Shown: one piece after another, positions 47,301 to 57,823 of the stretch
Layout: every line of letters starts with the position of its first letter
How positions within the stretch are numbered: the first letter of the stretch is position 1
Position numbers and translations under genes: made by a program
Assembly: GCF_000276665.1 (NCBI RefSeq)
Contig: NW_004955437.1
Location: forward strand, 2,327,461-2,391,460
Origin: Chinchilla lanigera
Taxonomy: Eukaryota > Chordata > Mammalia > Rodentia > Chinchillidae
Direction: 5' to 3'
DNA length: 64,000 bases
Notes under the pieces: generated by a model
What the model was told of the DNA's origin: nothing
What the model saw: the letters and a program-made list of their open reading frames with translations, nothing else
The model's database searches: none

Positions 47301-50300
47301 GGATGGGGGATGAATTATTAAGCAGGGACGGAAAGGGAGGCTGCGGCCACTGCGGAGAGGAGGCGCTGGCTCCAAGGCCAAGGACACCGAGACAGAGAGA
47401 CAGATGCTTAGAGGTGCAGCTTGCCTCTCCGGGCCCGGGCCCTCCTACAGGGTCCCACTGGAGCATCTGTTCCTGAGCCACTGAGGTCACCAAGCCACCA
47501 TGAGAATAGAGACCCCCAGGGACGTCAACAGTGATGCCCCAGGCCCAGGACCCGAGCCCTGGGCCCCTCAAGATGCAACAATGACAGGTCAAAGTGCACT
47601 CCCACCACCCCACCCCAGGAGCTTCAGGGCCCAGGCTCTGCTTACAAGCGAGTGCCTGACCAGACCTAGGGGCAAGGACGCCCCGCTGTCTTCGGGTCTG
47701 CAAGAGGCAATGGCCGGGGAGGGAAGGGGCTCAGGGGACAGCAGGGACCCCACGGCTTAGGGGAAACAGACACGCACATCTGAGAGCTACTGGAGGAAAT
47801 AAATTCCAGGCACATGGCGGCAGTGACAGCAGCAACAGTTTGAAGATGTCCTAATTGTGTCCTGGGGCACAGCGAGGCAGAGATGGGTTTGGCTCCGCCG
47901 GGTGACAGCCAGCTGGGGACCCATGGGGAGGATTTTCTCCATCAACCCCAGAGCTGTGGTTACTACGGTGACTGCAGCCTTTGTCTGCAGGTTGTAAATT
48001 GTAATTGAAATGCGTTTTCAAGGTTGAAATAATCAGAGTCCTCCTTGTCTCCCCCTCACCTCCGCCATTCCCCTCCTCCGCCGCGCCGGCCGGGATCCCA
48101 AGCCCCGTGCTCCTGCGCAGACGGATGTGCGCACACGCACTTCCCAAGCAGCCCCCATGTCAGGGTAACCGGGTCCGCCACGTGGACACGGCTACATGTC
48201 TGCAGGGGCAAAGCTGCACACCTGCATGGATGTAAACACATCTGCACACACACACGTGCTCACACAAGGCGTCTGTACACACACACACAGCATGCACACA
48301 GCCACACACTTAACAAAACACGGCCAGTCACCCCATCCTGGGCTGGGCAGCCCCAGCCGCGCTCCTGACGAGCACAGCATGCAGGTGTCCTGTTCAGGAG
48401 GGGACGCCCACGAGAGGGGTGGGGTGTGGGGGGAAGGCAGCTAAGATGGGGCTCCCGCCGGGAAACTCCAGTGATGGTGCAGGGGACGCCTCCGGGTTGC
48501 CCCCCACCGGAGGTCCCTTGGCCTCGGGCTGAGGGCTGCCCCGAGGGTCACTAAGGCCACTGGCACTAAGTGGTGAATGCCCGGGGACACTTTCGGGGGG
48601 TCCAACCGTGTCCACATTCATGCATGTGACCGAGCTCGGGTCCGTGTACCAGCCACACACTCTACACATATGAACCTATGTCTCCACACAAACCTGCACA
48701 CACAAAACACCAGTTTCCGCCCCGGAGCAAACCCCCAGGGAGTGTGTCCAGAGGGTCCAGGACCCCAGTGAGCTGTGCGGAGCAGCCAAGGCCCTGCCAC
48801 GTGGGCTAGAACGAGTCTCCTGGACCCGCAGTCCCCTCAGATGTGATTCAGGCGAAGACGTGGACATGGCCTTGAGGGGCCACCAGGGAACTAAAAGTGA
48901 CACAGAAGTGACCCACCCGGGGCCACACCCTAGGCAGAGCCCACCCCGTGACCTTGGTACTCCTTTCCCTGACACTTGGGGCTGAGGGCCCCTCCAGTCC
49001 TGTTTCCGAGGCCCAGCTCGCTGTCCCGGGTCCTGGCTGGCGTTCCCAGGAGTCCAGCCAGGGTCCAGAGTCCCACACCAGTTTCTACCGGTTCCTCCCT
49101 GACCCCCGACCCCACCCGTCTCCCGCTTTCCACCCCGAGGTCTCTAACTGCTCCGTTCCCATAAACTCAGCCTCCGCTCCACATTGACTCCTTCTGGTCC
49201 CCGGGGACGTCGCACCGTGGTATTCTGTGGGGACAGTTGGCGCTGACAAGGCCACCATCTCGGGGGTGAAGCCCCTCACCCTGGGCACTTGACTCCCTCT
49301 CGTGTTTTCCTCAAGGCCGAAGGCTCCGCGGGGTACAGCCAGCCACCTCGACCCTGAGCAAGCCCGGGGCGCCTCTGAACAATTCCAGCTGACCCGAATG
49401 GGACCGCTGGCAGCAGAAGCTGAAGTCCCAGCTCCCACAGTGACTTCCAGTGGCAAATGACCACAGATGCTGACAAGCGGTGACAGCGGGTGACAGAGGT
49501 CACCTCCGGATGCCGTCCAAGTAAGGATGCCAGGTTTAAAAGGATCCTCATGGAGTGCCCAGGCTCCCCAAAGCCTGACCTCAAGAATGTGTGCCCAGAT
49601 GTCTCCAGATCCCAGTTTGAGAAGCAGGACATGAACATCGGGTCCAAAGGGCCAGCTAGACGGACTGCTCCGGCCTCTGGCTGGGCCTGGTGGTCACTTA
49701 GCCTGTCTGAGCTTTGCTGCCCTGTCTGTGACTCGGTTCCATCACGGAGCCAGCACCTAGTTTCCCTGGACGGGGAATTTCCCACCTCTGGAGAAATATG
49801 CTGCCATTTCTCGCCCTGAACACCCTCCAGACCCACGTCCTCCCCAGCGAGCACCCCTCAGCTCCTGCAAGAGCTGTCCCTTGTCGCTGGCAGCCCCGTT
49901 TCCTCCTGACCCACTTTGCACAGCCTCTCCAAGGACACAGAGCTGGTGGAGGTCACAGTTGCTCCCGTAGGGAGGGGCCCAGCCCCAGCATTGCCCCACC
50001 TGGCCCCTACTTCCCTTGACAGCATGCACGGTGCAGTCGCCCCTCCTGGATGACGTGTCCTTCGCCACGGGCACAGCGGGCTCAGGCTCCCCCGGCCGCT
50101 CCTCCTCCCCCTGTCCCCAACATCCCCATGCACAGGGCTCTGTCCCAGGCCCTCATCTCTGACCACACTCCCCCCTGCTGTCCCAGCCTGCTCCTCCTCC
50201 CCTCGTCCCACCTCAGGGTGGCAGAGACTCCACCGTCTCCTCGCTCCAGCCCAGAACCCGGGTGTCACCCTGGAACTGCTACTGTCCTTCCCTCACCTTG

Positions 50301-53300
50301 AATCCTTTGGCAAATGTGGCAGCCGTCCTGAAAATTTACCAAGAACCTGACCCTTCTCAAGACCTCTTGGAAGCAGCCAGAGCAGTTTAGATCACAAGCC
50401 GGGTCCCCTCCATCCTCTTCCCCATACTGCAACGTTCCTCCCTTTCCGCACATGCAGAAGGCCTGGGTTCAAATCCCAGCCCTGCTACTTCCTGTGTGAC
50501 ACTGGGCAAGTCCTGTCCTCTGTTTGCTTCAGTCTCTCATCTGTAAAATGGGTTGCTGCGAGGACAGCGCCCTACAGACAGAGCCTGACAGTTGATAAAT
50601 GCTGTGCAAATGTTAAGTGTTATTGTTCCTCTGCTTTTATTATTACTTTTATGGTTGCTGTTAGCACAGGCTGGGTGACTAGCGTCTTCCCACCCGTCCT
50701 CAACCGTCACGCACCACCCTCCCTCCCCGAGCACCCAGCCCCAGGAGCAGCAGGCAGTAAATTTCTCCCATCTCCTCATAAACCGAGCCGTCCTCGGTTC
50801 AGCCATCACCTGGCCCGCAGCGCTGTCAGGAAGACGGATGCCACATCTGCCTTGTTTATGACTTTAATTCCCAGCCCCACGCTGCGGGCCCGGGGGTGGG
50901 GCTGGGAGGGGGTGCTGCCCTCCCAGGCTGATGGCTGCAGAGACAGAGCCAGAGACACCCCTCTTGGGGGCCTCCTGCAAGCACTTCCTGCTGACTGGCC
51001 CCCAGGGGCTCCCGGAAGCTGTTGGACAGGTGCTGTGGGCTGGGCTTCCTGGGGACCCGGCCAAGGACACACGGCTGCAAGCGCCACAGCACCAAGACTC
51101 CCAGTTCAGGGAGCTGACAGCGGCGCACCTGAGATAGATGGGGTCCCAGGCGGCCCGTGCCCCAGTGGGGCACCTGCCACACTCTGCCACTGCCCTCTGC
51201 ACACAGGCGCTGAGCAAACTGAGGCACTGGGTACGTTGTGCCCTCCAGAGCACCCCAGTGACGGGGCTCAGGACAGTGGTGTCCACAGACCCTGGCTGCC
51301 GCACGCCCCCGTGGGAGGGCAGAGGGGCTCCCACCTCTCTGTCCCCAGAGTCCCCAGGAGATAAGATCACAGCAGCGACCTGCCTGATGCCACCCCCAGA
51401 TCGCTGGCTCCTCCCCTCCTTCCCAGGCCCCCTCCCTAACGCAGATCCTACTCTGGAGCCCTCATGGAGGAAGCGAAGGCAAGAAGACGGATGGAGCCTT
51501 CCCCAGGGTGAGACCCAGGACCGAGCATCCTTACGCCCTCTCAGAAGGTCAGCCAGCCCGACCTTGACAGGCAGGAAGGAATGGATCCGGCAAAGGACAC
51601 ACACGTCCTCCCTGCGCGATCTCAGACAGGGCCGGCAGCGCCTGTGGGAGGGGGACAGGCAGAGGCGACGGTGGCATCTCCCAGCACCGAGGCAGAGGAT
51701 GAGGTGGCAGGAGCCAGACACAGCGGGCGGTGAGCGGGCCGCAGGGTGTCCACAGGCCTGGGAGCCGGGGTGGAGAGGAACGGGAGGCAGAGGGAGGGCT
51801 CCCACGCCAGGGCTGCCACGCCCCAGTGCCTCGCTTTCTCTGCTGTGAAATGGGTGCTGTGCCAGTGACATCCAAACCCGGCCCGCAGGCCGGCAGCTCC
51901 CTCCTCCGGGACCCCATTGCCAGTCTAAACCCGCTTCCCCAGCCGCTCCCTGAGCACCCGCCCCAAGGGTCAGCTTTCAGCAGCCTCCTTCCCGCAGCAA
52001 CCGTGGAGCTGGTGGTGACTTCCCGGTCCACAGACAAGCACCTGCGACCACGGAGGTCAAATGACTTGTCCTAGGTCACACAGCAGGAGGAGGCTGAGTG
52101 GGATCTGGACTGGGTCTTCCCCTGCCTAATCCCAGAAGCTGGCGTCCCCTGGTGTCCCACATGCCTGACGCCTCCGGCGGGCTCCACAGGCGGCAGGATG
52201 GAGCTGCATCCTCCTGCCAATCACTGTCCCTCGAGCCGGAGTCCTGCGCAGTGGAGCCCGCAGGAGCCCTTCCTGTTACTGGGGTTCCGGTGCACCCGGG
52301 ACAGGACAGAACAGAATGTCCAGGGCTGGGAGTCAGGGGTCGCAATTTTTGCAGACTCCCCAGCTGATCCAGTGCGGACGAGGCGGCTCCTGTCCTGAAT
52401 GCACCTCACAATCGCCTCGGGAGCTCCCTCAGGCCAGGCCCCGCGGAGCTGGGCACTGAGACCTGACGCTGCCCTTACTGCTAGAGAGAGCCAGGAATCC
52501 TCCAGACACGGCCTGCACAGCCTGCCAGACAGCAAGGTGACGCCAGCAAGCCCTGACCCCCGACATCCTCAGCACTGGGCTCATAATGCCCCCACTGCCA
52601 GTCCCACCCGTCCCGTCCCCAACCTCTGATCAGCGTGCCTGAACAATGTTTCGCTTGGCACGATAATTACACCAGAGCAGGAGGGAACGGGACCTCAGTC
52701 ACCCTGCCCACGGCCTCTAGGCTCTGTCCTGCGCGTTTCATTCCCACAGCTCCGTTGTGTTTACGCTTGGTCAGGGCCCTTGCTGGGCAGCTTTGAGTCA
52801 GCTGCTGGGCCTCTTTGACTCTCCATATCCCCATCTGTGATACTCATAAACGTCCCCGGAGTTGTGGGGTAGAAATGAGACGACTCATTCAAAAGCCTGA
52901 ACTGTAGCAGAAGCATGGGGGCAGTGGCCCTCGAGGTCATTATCTCCCCTGGGACTGTGTGAGCCTCCACGGAACACACACGCAGACCTGTCCCACTCGA
53001 GCACACCGACTCATGCACGTATGCGGTCACACACGTGTGTGCACACACAGCCCCCGGGCACACTCACACACCCTCGTGCACTCTGCAGACGCGGTAAGTT
53101 TGGCCTGAGCTCGCCCAGGTGCCCAGGGGATGGATGCCCACCGTCCAACGGCTGGGACCCTGTGGCCACCAGGGGTCAGCATGCTCCCCACCTGACCACC
53201 ATGTACCTCATCCCATGCCAGCCCTGGTGGACCCCATCTGTCAGGTGGCAGACAGCAGGTCCCTGGCCCGCAGGCTTCTCCCAAGAGACCCTGGTCAGTG

Positions 53301-56300
53301 TGGCAAGACAAAGGGCAGAACCCCCATCCTGCTTAGACACCCTCAGGCTGAGAGGCGCCCAGATCCCATGCCATGTCACGGAGGGGCTCTGCCGCTGAGC
53401 TGCCCAGACCCACGGCACACAAGGACCCATGCCCATCACAATCACTACCTTAAGGGCTTCGGGCCTACAGCTCAGACCCGGGTTCGAATCCTGCTTTGCC
53501 GTCTCCCAGCGGTGGGATCCTCCTTTGAGCCTCAGTCCTTCCCCCGTAAAATGGGCCAATCACTGCCCCCTTGGGCAGCTCACTCTGCTCAGGCCTCAGA
53601 TGTTTCCTTTGCAGGGAGGGCCCCCAGTCACTTTAAAGAGGCCATCTCCTTCCCCCCAGCACTTCCCTTTCTTATCCTTAACTGTTTGGTTTCTATTGCA
53701 CATGTCTGACATATTCTATTATTTATCTACTTGTCATCTGCCTCTCCACTAGAATAAGAACTCCCAGAGAATTTTCACTCTGGTTCACTTCTACCTCCCA
53801 CCATGCTTAGAACAGGGCCAGGCAGTGCCAAGAGCAAAACTGGCATTTGTTGAGTGACTAACTGAGGGACTCTTGATAGGCTAGAGGTGGTTTCTGTTCA
53901 GAGTTGAGGTCACCGTGCATGGGACCTGAACTCAGCTTTGTGGGCTAGCCCGGGGAGTCCAGATGAATCCCAAGGCAGTCAGATGGCCCCAGGAGCTCCT
54001 TCCCCAGGTCACAGGCAGCTTGCCAACCAAGAAGGCACAATGGTTTCTACAATGAGCGTTAAACTGGGGGCTGAGGATTTAGCTCAGCAGCATAGCGCCT
54101 GCCTGGCAAGCGCAAGGTCATGAGTTCAATTCCCGGTACCGGAAAAAAAAAAAAAAAAGTTAAAATCTCCCTCTACCAGACAAGACTCTGGCTCCGCCTC
54201 CTCAGGTCCCGCCCCTCCCCGCCCACCACCCTGGCCCCGCCCCCTGTCCCTCCCCACGCATGCTCACTGGTGCACTTCTTCACGTGGCTGCCTTTCTTGA
54301 GCGCGTGGCGGCTCAGCTTGCAGTGGAAGTTGTCCTCCCAGAACTCGGCGAACCAGATGTTGCGCCGGTTGTTGTCCAGCGTGCGGCTGGAGAAGTAGCG
54401 GTCGAAGCCTAGCAGGGAACCGGAGGTCAGGGCCTGGGCCCACAGTCCCACGCCCCGCCCTGCCCCCCCCCCCAGCGACCCTGGAGATGTCATTTCCTTC
54501 TAAAGAAACAGCGCGACCCGGAGCCCGGGTGTCCCGCGGCTCTGCGTGTGAGTGCGTGTGCAAATGCGCGTGCGAGTGCCCGTGGGAGTGCGGTCGCTGG
54601 CTGCCGGTGACTGCACGCGGGTGGGAGGGGCCGGGCAGCTGTGGCCCCGTGAGTGTCGCTAGTGTTTCTGACGGCGTGGGATTCGAGGTGGTGCGGAAAC
54701 TTCCGCTGCCTGCACGTGCTCGGCTTCAGGGTGAAGAGAGGTCACTGCCGCATGACCTTGAGCACGTCCCCTTCTCAGCCTTAATCTCAGGGAAGGGCTC
54801 ATGGGGGACAGATGTGCGAGGCCCCCCAGCTCCCTCGGGGCGGGGAGGAGAAGCCTGGGGAGCCTGCTTCCCCCACGTGAGACTGCGAGGTCCCTGCCGC
54901 CCCAGGCCAGTGAGGGTGGCTTCACACCTCGCCCTGCAAGGTTCTGGCCAGGTCAGCCTGTTCCTGCCGGAGGTGACCGGGTTTTGCCCTGAGCGGAGAG
55001 TTGCGGCGGAGTACAGGCCTAGCCGCCATCCTGGGACCTGCCCCTCGCTCAGCACCCCTGGGAGCCTGGCAGCTCCCCACTCCTGGCAGAAGACTCTCCA
55101 GGCAGGGCCGGGCCTAGCCTCTCCTGTGCCAGACTGGAGGGCGGCTCACACGGGGTGAAGGAGAAGCCTTGGGAGAGGCAGCTCTGTGCGTGCGGCACTC
55201 CTCCCACACAGGAGGGCGCCTGAGCAGGAGGGAGAAGGCCCAGCCTGCTGCTCTGCAGCTCTGCAGTGCTGAGCGTGGCCTGGATGCCTCCCAGCCCAGA
55301 GCTCCGACAGGAGGCCTCGGGCCAGGGGGCAGGGGAGGAAGATCCTGGGGAGCGGGAGCAAGAGCGGGAGAGAAGGAAGCAGGAGGGCAGGGGCAGTAGC
55401 CGTCCCGGATGAGCTGGGGTTGGCAGGGTGAGTGTGCCCTCTACCCCGCCAGGCCTACCTCGAACAGACATCCTCTTGGGGAGGATGGTGACGGCGCCCT
55501 CAGCCACCTCCTCCAGGTGCAGCACCGGCGCGCTCTTGGAGCCCCAGCTGTCCGAGCCCATCCAGAAGAAGTGGCCTGTCTGGTTGGCCCTGCGCGCCGC
55601 CTCCAGCACACGCCTGGGGACATACACCGGCCCCGCCCAGTGTGTCTGGCCACACAGCCGCCACACCTGCTTGTGGGCCCACATCCCGTACCTGTCTCCC
55701 TCGTAGCCCGTGCCGGTCCCCACCCCTACTCACCGGAGCCCAGGGCCCACCTGCACATCTGCGCACCTGCACGTCTGCATCCCAGAGCCGGGCCCAGGCC
55801 CGTGCACACAGCCACTGCCCTCCCCCGAGCCTGTGCCCAGGCCTCTCCCACCTACGAGACCAGTGCACTCCCCAGGCTGACATCTGTCGCTGCAGAGGCC
55901 ACAGCTGTCTCCCCGGATCGCACCTGCCCCAAATGACTCAGGCCCTGGGATCCATCTGGCCAGCCTGAGTCCTCTCAGACCCCTCTTCCGCCCTAGGTCA
56001 TACCCACACCCCTTAGCCCAGCCTCACTGTCACACACACACCCCTACCTCTAACACGGGGGGGAAAGGGGTACAGTAGGGCCCTTCTGCATGCACCCATC
56101 CTGTGCCAAAAGCCCAGGCCTCCCCATATCTGCTCCCTGCCCTGCCGGGTGGATGAGGGCATACGGTCGGCAGCTCCTCACCACCCCCAGGCCTATGGCA
56201 CAGTGACCTTCATCAAATCAGGGACGGAAAGCCCAACACGGGCCAAGGGGATACTCCACGAATTACGAGATCCTCAGTGACAGCTCCACGGCCAAATGCC

Positions 56301-57823
56301 CTTAGCCCCGCGTCTCAGTGGAAAGGGATGGAGCAGAGGAGGCTGTGAAGCCAGACACTGTCCCTGCCCTCGGTGGGGACCCAAGGCTGTGCAGGCTGTG
56401 GCCAGCAGGCCAGCAGGGCCTGGGGCTCCTACAGGAGTGACCATCTCCAGGCCGAGGAGCCTGGTCCCCTCCGACCTCCACTTTCTGCCTCCCTACGTTT
56501 CCCGGCCCCCCTCGGCAGCCACCACCTGGGGCCACCACTAATGGCAGCGGGGGCTGCTCAGAGCCCACCCCACAGCCCTATTAATACCGGCCTGCTTCCG
56601 CCTGCCCCGGAGGACAGGGCGCCCAGCCCAGGATCCCTGCAAAGTCACCTGCGTTTATTTATACTGTTTGCTTCTGAAAATGCAGATGGATTTCCAGAAA
56701 TGACCAGCCTCTCCCCACAACACCTGCCCACGGCCAGCTCTGGAGCGGGTCCACATCCTGTCTACCCCTTCTTGTCTGGCACAGAGACCAGACCCTCTGT
56801 CCTTCCCTCCTAGCTTGGGTCCACCTTAGCTGCCGGTGTCCCTGAAAGCAGCAGGGCTGGTGGGGGTGCAGAAGTGGGTGTGAGGGCAACAGGCTACTGG
56901 CTCAGAACCGTCAGAGCCAGAGTTTTGGGGACCTGTACCCCTTAAGGGGACGGGAGCTCCCTCTGTGAACCTTGGAGGGGTCAGGACGGAGGTCTTAGGA
57001 CGGCTCCCCGATTTTCCCTGCCTGAGACATTCCAGCAGTTGGTCCTTCTGGCTCCTGATGACCTTCCAGCCCTCCACCAAGTTCCAGACCTGCGACCCCT
57101 GCCAGGGTGGACGTGCAGAAAGGAGCTGGCCCGGGGCTCCTACAGGGCACATCCTGGTGGCCAGCGCCCTGCCCCCAGTCTGCAGATGGGGAAATGGAGG
57201 CCCAGGAGGGTGCTGCCCAGCCCACCGAGTATGTGCCCAAGCCAGGACCCCGGCCACATTTCTTCCCTGTACCCTGAGCTCCCCAAGGAGGGGAGGGGCT
57301 ACGCAGCAGCCAGCGTTTACTGGGCACCTACTTCCTGCCAGTTCCGGCTACTCAGTTTTCAAACACTATCACGCAGGCACCCGCTTTTATGATTTATATA
57401 CTAAACAGCAACAAAGAGGCCCAGAGAGGTTAAGAACTCGCCCAGGTCACACAGCTCGTGGGTGGGATTAGAAGCTTGACTCTGGCCCCCACACGCACAC
57501 CCAAACCCACGGCCTCAGCGCTTCCTGCTGGCCATTCCCGACAGGTGGAAGAGATGCAGGAAAAGAGGGGGAGGGAAGGGCACCCCGTTAGTGGGGGTCT
57601 GGGCCTTGCTTACACCTCACTTAGGCACTCCCACCTCTCTGGGCACAGGGTGGGCTCAGGCCCCCGGCCCCTGCCTCCAGCCCTCACCTGATGTCGTCCT
57701 CGTTGGCGAAGATGATGACTGCCCTGGCATTCGAGGTCTCCAGGAGCCGCCGGATGATCTTGTCGAACTCGCCCGTCTTGGGCTCCCGGGGGATCTTCAC
57801 CGACTGCGCGATGCACACGCCCC
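32272..57823 (-). CDS. GRM4: GRM4, metabotropic glutamate receptor 4 (3' part of gene, eight coding exons)
   Basis: Group III class C GPCR for L-glutamate. It is presynaptic, couples to Gi/o and lowers cAMP and transmitter release (family knowledge). Coding sequence is the minus-strand join of 57823-57688, 55613-55459, 54408-54268, 45948-45748, 45558-45422, 42902-41967, 36872-36626 and 32321-32272. All junctions are AG/GT and the phases (1,2,1,1,1,0,0,1) fit without a break. Translation corresponds to about residues 246-912 of a 912-aa protein and ends [14 protein letters not shown]. Counting back from 912, Asp312, Lys317 and Lys405 (glutamate site) and N-glycosylation sequons at 301, 454, 484 and 569 fall where the rat and human receptor has them. 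No frameshift or premature stop is seen. The paralogues GRM6, GRM7 and GRM8 differ clearly in tail and CRD. The signal peptide and first LBD exons lie beyond the right edge. Confidence 0.98.
32322..36625 (-). other. GRM4: GRM4 last intron, 4.3 kb
   Basis: Phase 1 intron before the terminal exon. The 5' end is a GC-box minisatellite (36473-36616). A repeat-like 'actacatttcccag' sequence is at 33463-33488. The rest is unique GC-rich DNA. No alternative terminal exon could be identified with confidence, though group III receptors commonly have alternative tails. Confidence 0.85.
36473..36616. repeat. 16-bp GC-box minisatellite at the start of the last GRM4 intron
   Basis: About nine tandem copies of a 16-bp unit in two alternating versions, cggaggggcggggcct and ctgaggggcggggcct. 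Each unit has a perfect GGGGCGGGG (Sp1/KLF GC box), so the array offers nine sites at 16-bp spacing. The plus strand has repeated G-runs with G-quadruplex potential. The GRM4 sense strand is C-rich. It starts about 10 bp inside the intron. Confidence 0.97.
36626..36872 (-). CDS. GRM4: GRM4 coding exon: transmembrane helix 7 and proximal cytoplasmic tail (about residues 815-897)
   Basis: Minus-strand exon of 247 bp, acceptor cccctacag, donor gtgcgt. It reads [20 protein letters not shown] (helix 7), then [20 protein letters not shown] and [20 protein letters not shown], ending ENLEAP plus one base. The basic [10 protein letters not shown] stretch is the calmodulin/G-beta-gamma/PKA region of group III receptor tails (family knowledge). 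The donor lies about 10 bp from a GC-rich minisatellite at 36473-36616, and the reading frame stays open through it (see the retained-intron finding). Confidence 0.97.
37850..38100 (+). repeat. LTR-like interspersed repeat, copy 1
   Basis: 'agccatggaccgagccctct', 'gccaaaataaatctctcctc' and 'ggtgactaatgcacac' match the 3' part of a rodent/mammalian MaLR-type solo LTR, with an internal AATAAA. No internal viral-type coding sequence. Assigned by recognition of the pattern only. Confidence 0.55.
38300..38660 (+). repeat. LTR-like interspersed repeat, copy 2
   Basis: The 3' portion ('accatggaccgaaccttctg', 'ctctcctctgttaaattgtg') is clearly related to copy 1 about 250 bp away. The two are diverged from each other, so they are old. 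No coding sequence. Confidence 0.55.
39412..39536 (-). mobile_element. B1-like SINE, antisense, in GRM4 intron
   Basis: 'ttttctggagacggggtctcactatgtagctcaggctggc' followed by the duplicated 'caatgtagcccagattggcc' and 'aatcctcctgcctcagcctc'. It lies in sense with GRM4 transcription. Confidence 0.9.
40085..40470. repeat. CA-rich cryptic repeat in GRM4 intron
   Basis: About 385 bp dominated by cac, aca, gca and cat words, ending in a short pure (CA)n near 40461-40474. On the GRM4 RNA it reads GU-rich. Confidence 0.85.
41134..41251 (+). mobile_element. ID-type SINE with perfect target-site duplication, in GRM4 intron
   Basis: 'gggccagggatgtagctcag', 'agcgcctgcttggcaagcgc', 'tttgattcccggtatc', then a long A/G tail. 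The 14-bp duplication cagatcccaggcag flanks it exactly (41120-41133 and 41252-41265). The intact duplication indicates a recent insertion. Confidence 0.95.
41967..42902 (-). CDS. GRM4: GRM4 coding exon: cysteine-rich domain and transmembrane helices 1-6 (about residues 503-814)
   Basis: Minus-strand exon of 936 bp (312 codons, phase 0/0), acceptor gttgccag, donor gtgagg. It starts [20 protein letters not shown]. The cysteine-rich domain follows, with nine cysteines from Cys520 to Cys573 and the sequon N569-R-T. Helix 1 begins near residue 587 ([10 protein letters not shown]). The [11 protein letters not shown] loop carries the Cys that normally pairs with extracellular loop 2. The second intracellular loop ([20 protein letters not shown]) is the G-protein coupling region. 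The [20 protein letters not shown] segment is loop 2 and helix 5. The exon ends [10 protein letters not shown] just before helix 7. Third positions are strongly G/C and CpG is dense, so this exon is a small CpG island and throws long false ORFs in other frames. Confidence 0.98.
42903..45421 (-). other. GRM4: GRM4 intron, 2.5 kb
   Basis: Phase 0 intron before the 936-bp exon. Unique GC-rich sequence with only weak MIR-like traces near 44140-44180. No exon seen. Confidence 0.85.
45422..45558 (-). CDS. GRM4: GRM4 coding exon, end of ligand-binding domain (about residues 457-502)
   Basis: Minus-strand exon of 137 bp, acceptor cccacag-type (cctccacag), donor gtaagc. It reads [20 protein letters not shown] and then [20 protein letters not shown] to HLHLR. 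N484-G-S is the expected glycosylation sequon. Residue 464 is Ile (codon ATC). As I recall, rat and human have Thr (NPVTF), so this is either a lineage substitution or a base error. Exit phase is 0. Confidence 0.97.
45559..45747 (-). other. GRM4: GRM4 short intron, 189 bp
   Basis: Phase 1 intron between VNFSG and GIAGN. Donor gtgggg lacks a purine-A at +3/+4 and is weaker than the others. No repeat inside. Confidence 0.9.
45748..45948 (-). CDS. GRM4: GRM4 coding exon, ligand-binding domain (about residues 390-457)
   Basis: Minus-strand exon of 201 bp, acceptor ttgcttgcag, donor gtgggg. It reads [20 protein letters not shown], continues through [20 protein letters not shown] and ends [12 protein letters not shown]. 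It contains Lys405 (EQEGK), which binds the glutamate side chain in mGluR4, and the N454-F-S glycosylation sequon. Phases are 1/1. Only 189 bp separates it from the next exon. Confidence 0.97.
46150..46290 (-). mobile_element. MIR SINE remnant, antisense
   Basis: 'aatcatccccattagaggtg' and 'gggaaactgaggcacgggtg' are the antisense MIR core. Confidence 0.72.
48225..48315. repeat. CA-rich repeat in GRM4 intron
   Basis: Interrupted 'cacacaca' runs. GU-rich on the GRM4 RNA. Confidence 0.85.
50455..50635 (+). mobile_element. MIR SINE remnant
   Basis: Near full length in order: 'tgggttcaaatcccagccctgct', 'gacactgggcaagtcctgtc', 'catctgtaaaatgggttg' and 'gttgataaatgctgtgc'. Confidence 0.85.
53455..53580 (+). 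mobile_element. MIR SINE remnant
   Basis: 'acccgggttcgaatcctgct' followed by 'gagcctcagtccttcccccg taaaatggg' in MIR order. Confidence 0.72.
53690..53870 (+). mobile_element. L2-like 3'-end remnant
   Basis: 'ctccactagaataagaactc' through 'gcttagaacagggccaggca' and 'atttgttgagtgactaactg' follow L2 3' end order. Confidence 0.6.
54064..54158 (+). mobile_element. ID-type SINE in GRM4 intron
   Basis: 'gggggctgaggatttagctc', 'gcctgcctggcaagcgcaag', 'gttcaattcccggtacc' and a clean 16-A tail. The short direct repeat gttaaa flanks it (54058-54063, 54159-54164). It lies just 110 bp upstream (genomic left) of the exon at 54268-54408, i.e. downstream of that exon's donor. Confidence 0.93.
54268..54408 (-). 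CDS. GRM4: GRM4 coding exon, ligand-binding domain (about residues 343-390)
   Basis: Minus-strand exon of 141 bp, acceptor ccctgctag, donor gtgagc. It reads [20 protein letters not shown], continues [20 protein letters not shown] and ends VKKCT plus the first base of an Asn codon. The two cysteines are structural LBD cysteines of the family. Phases are 1/1. The splice to the next exon spans an 8.3-kb intron and rebuilds T-N-R-E-R. Confidence 0.97.
54409..55458 (-). other. GRM4: GRM4 intron, 1.05 kb
   Basis: Phase 1 intron between the exons ending MSVRG and starting FDRYF. GC-rich, with a short TG/CG run at 54540-54590. No interspersed repeat recognised and no exon seen. Confidence 0.85.
55459..55613 (-). 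CDS. GRM4: GRM4 coding exon, ligand-binding domain (about residues 291-343)
   Basis: Minus-strand exon of 155 bp, acceptor tgtccccag, donor gtaggc. It reads [20 protein letters not shown] followed by DSWGSK and ends MSVRG. It carries Asp312 and Lys317, two of the residues that contact glutamate in group III receptors, and the N301-Q-T glycosylation sequon. Entry phase is 2 and exit phase 1. The frame stays open upstream of the acceptor, so an ORF scan overextends the exon at its 5' end. Confidence 0.97.
55614..57687 (-). other. GRM4: GRM4 intron, 2.07 kb
   Basis: Phase 2 intron with donor gtgagg and acceptor tgtccccag. Contains a MIR-like remnant at 57310-57475 (its antisense 'cccagagaggttaag... 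ggtcacacagct' core). Otherwise unique GC-rich sequence. No additional exon or ORF with coding character seen. Confidence 0.85.
57310..57475 (-). mobile_element. MIR-like remnant, antisense
   Basis: 'tactgggcacctacttcctg' then 'gaggcccagagaggttaaga' and 'cccaggtcacacagctcgtg'. Confidence 0.7.
57688..57823 (-). CDS. GRM4: GRM4 coding exon, ligand-binding domain (about residues 246-291)
   Basis: Minus-strand exon of 136 bp. The acceptor is ctcccgcag and the donor gtgagg. It begins in phase 1 (GG completing a Gly codon), reads [20 protein letters not shown] and continues to [10 protein letters not shown], ending AG in phase 2. This is part of lobe 2 of the Venus-flytrap domain and includes the GGVCIA strand. 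It is the most 5' GRM4 exon in the window. The next upstream exon, which in the family ends near 'REDG', was not found between 57824 and 64000, so that intron exceeds 6.1 kb here. Confidence 0.96.

Larger units (their letters stand above)
45949..54267 (-). other. GRM4: GRM4 intron, 8.3 kb
   Basis: Phase 1 intron. It holds MIR fragments (46150-46290, 50455-50635, 52045-52115, 53455-53580), an L2-like piece (53690-53870), an ID SINE at 54064-54158, and a CA-rich block around 48225-48305. An AT-rich, possibly conserved patch lies at 47950-48050. The 335-codon frame at 50864-51871 and similar frames show no domain or splice support. Confidence 0.85.

Noticed and set aside
50864..51871. 335-codon minus-strand frame in the 8.3-kb GRM4 intron
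   Set aside because: No domain, no suitable splice sites joining it to GRM4 in frame, and several overlapping frames are open too.
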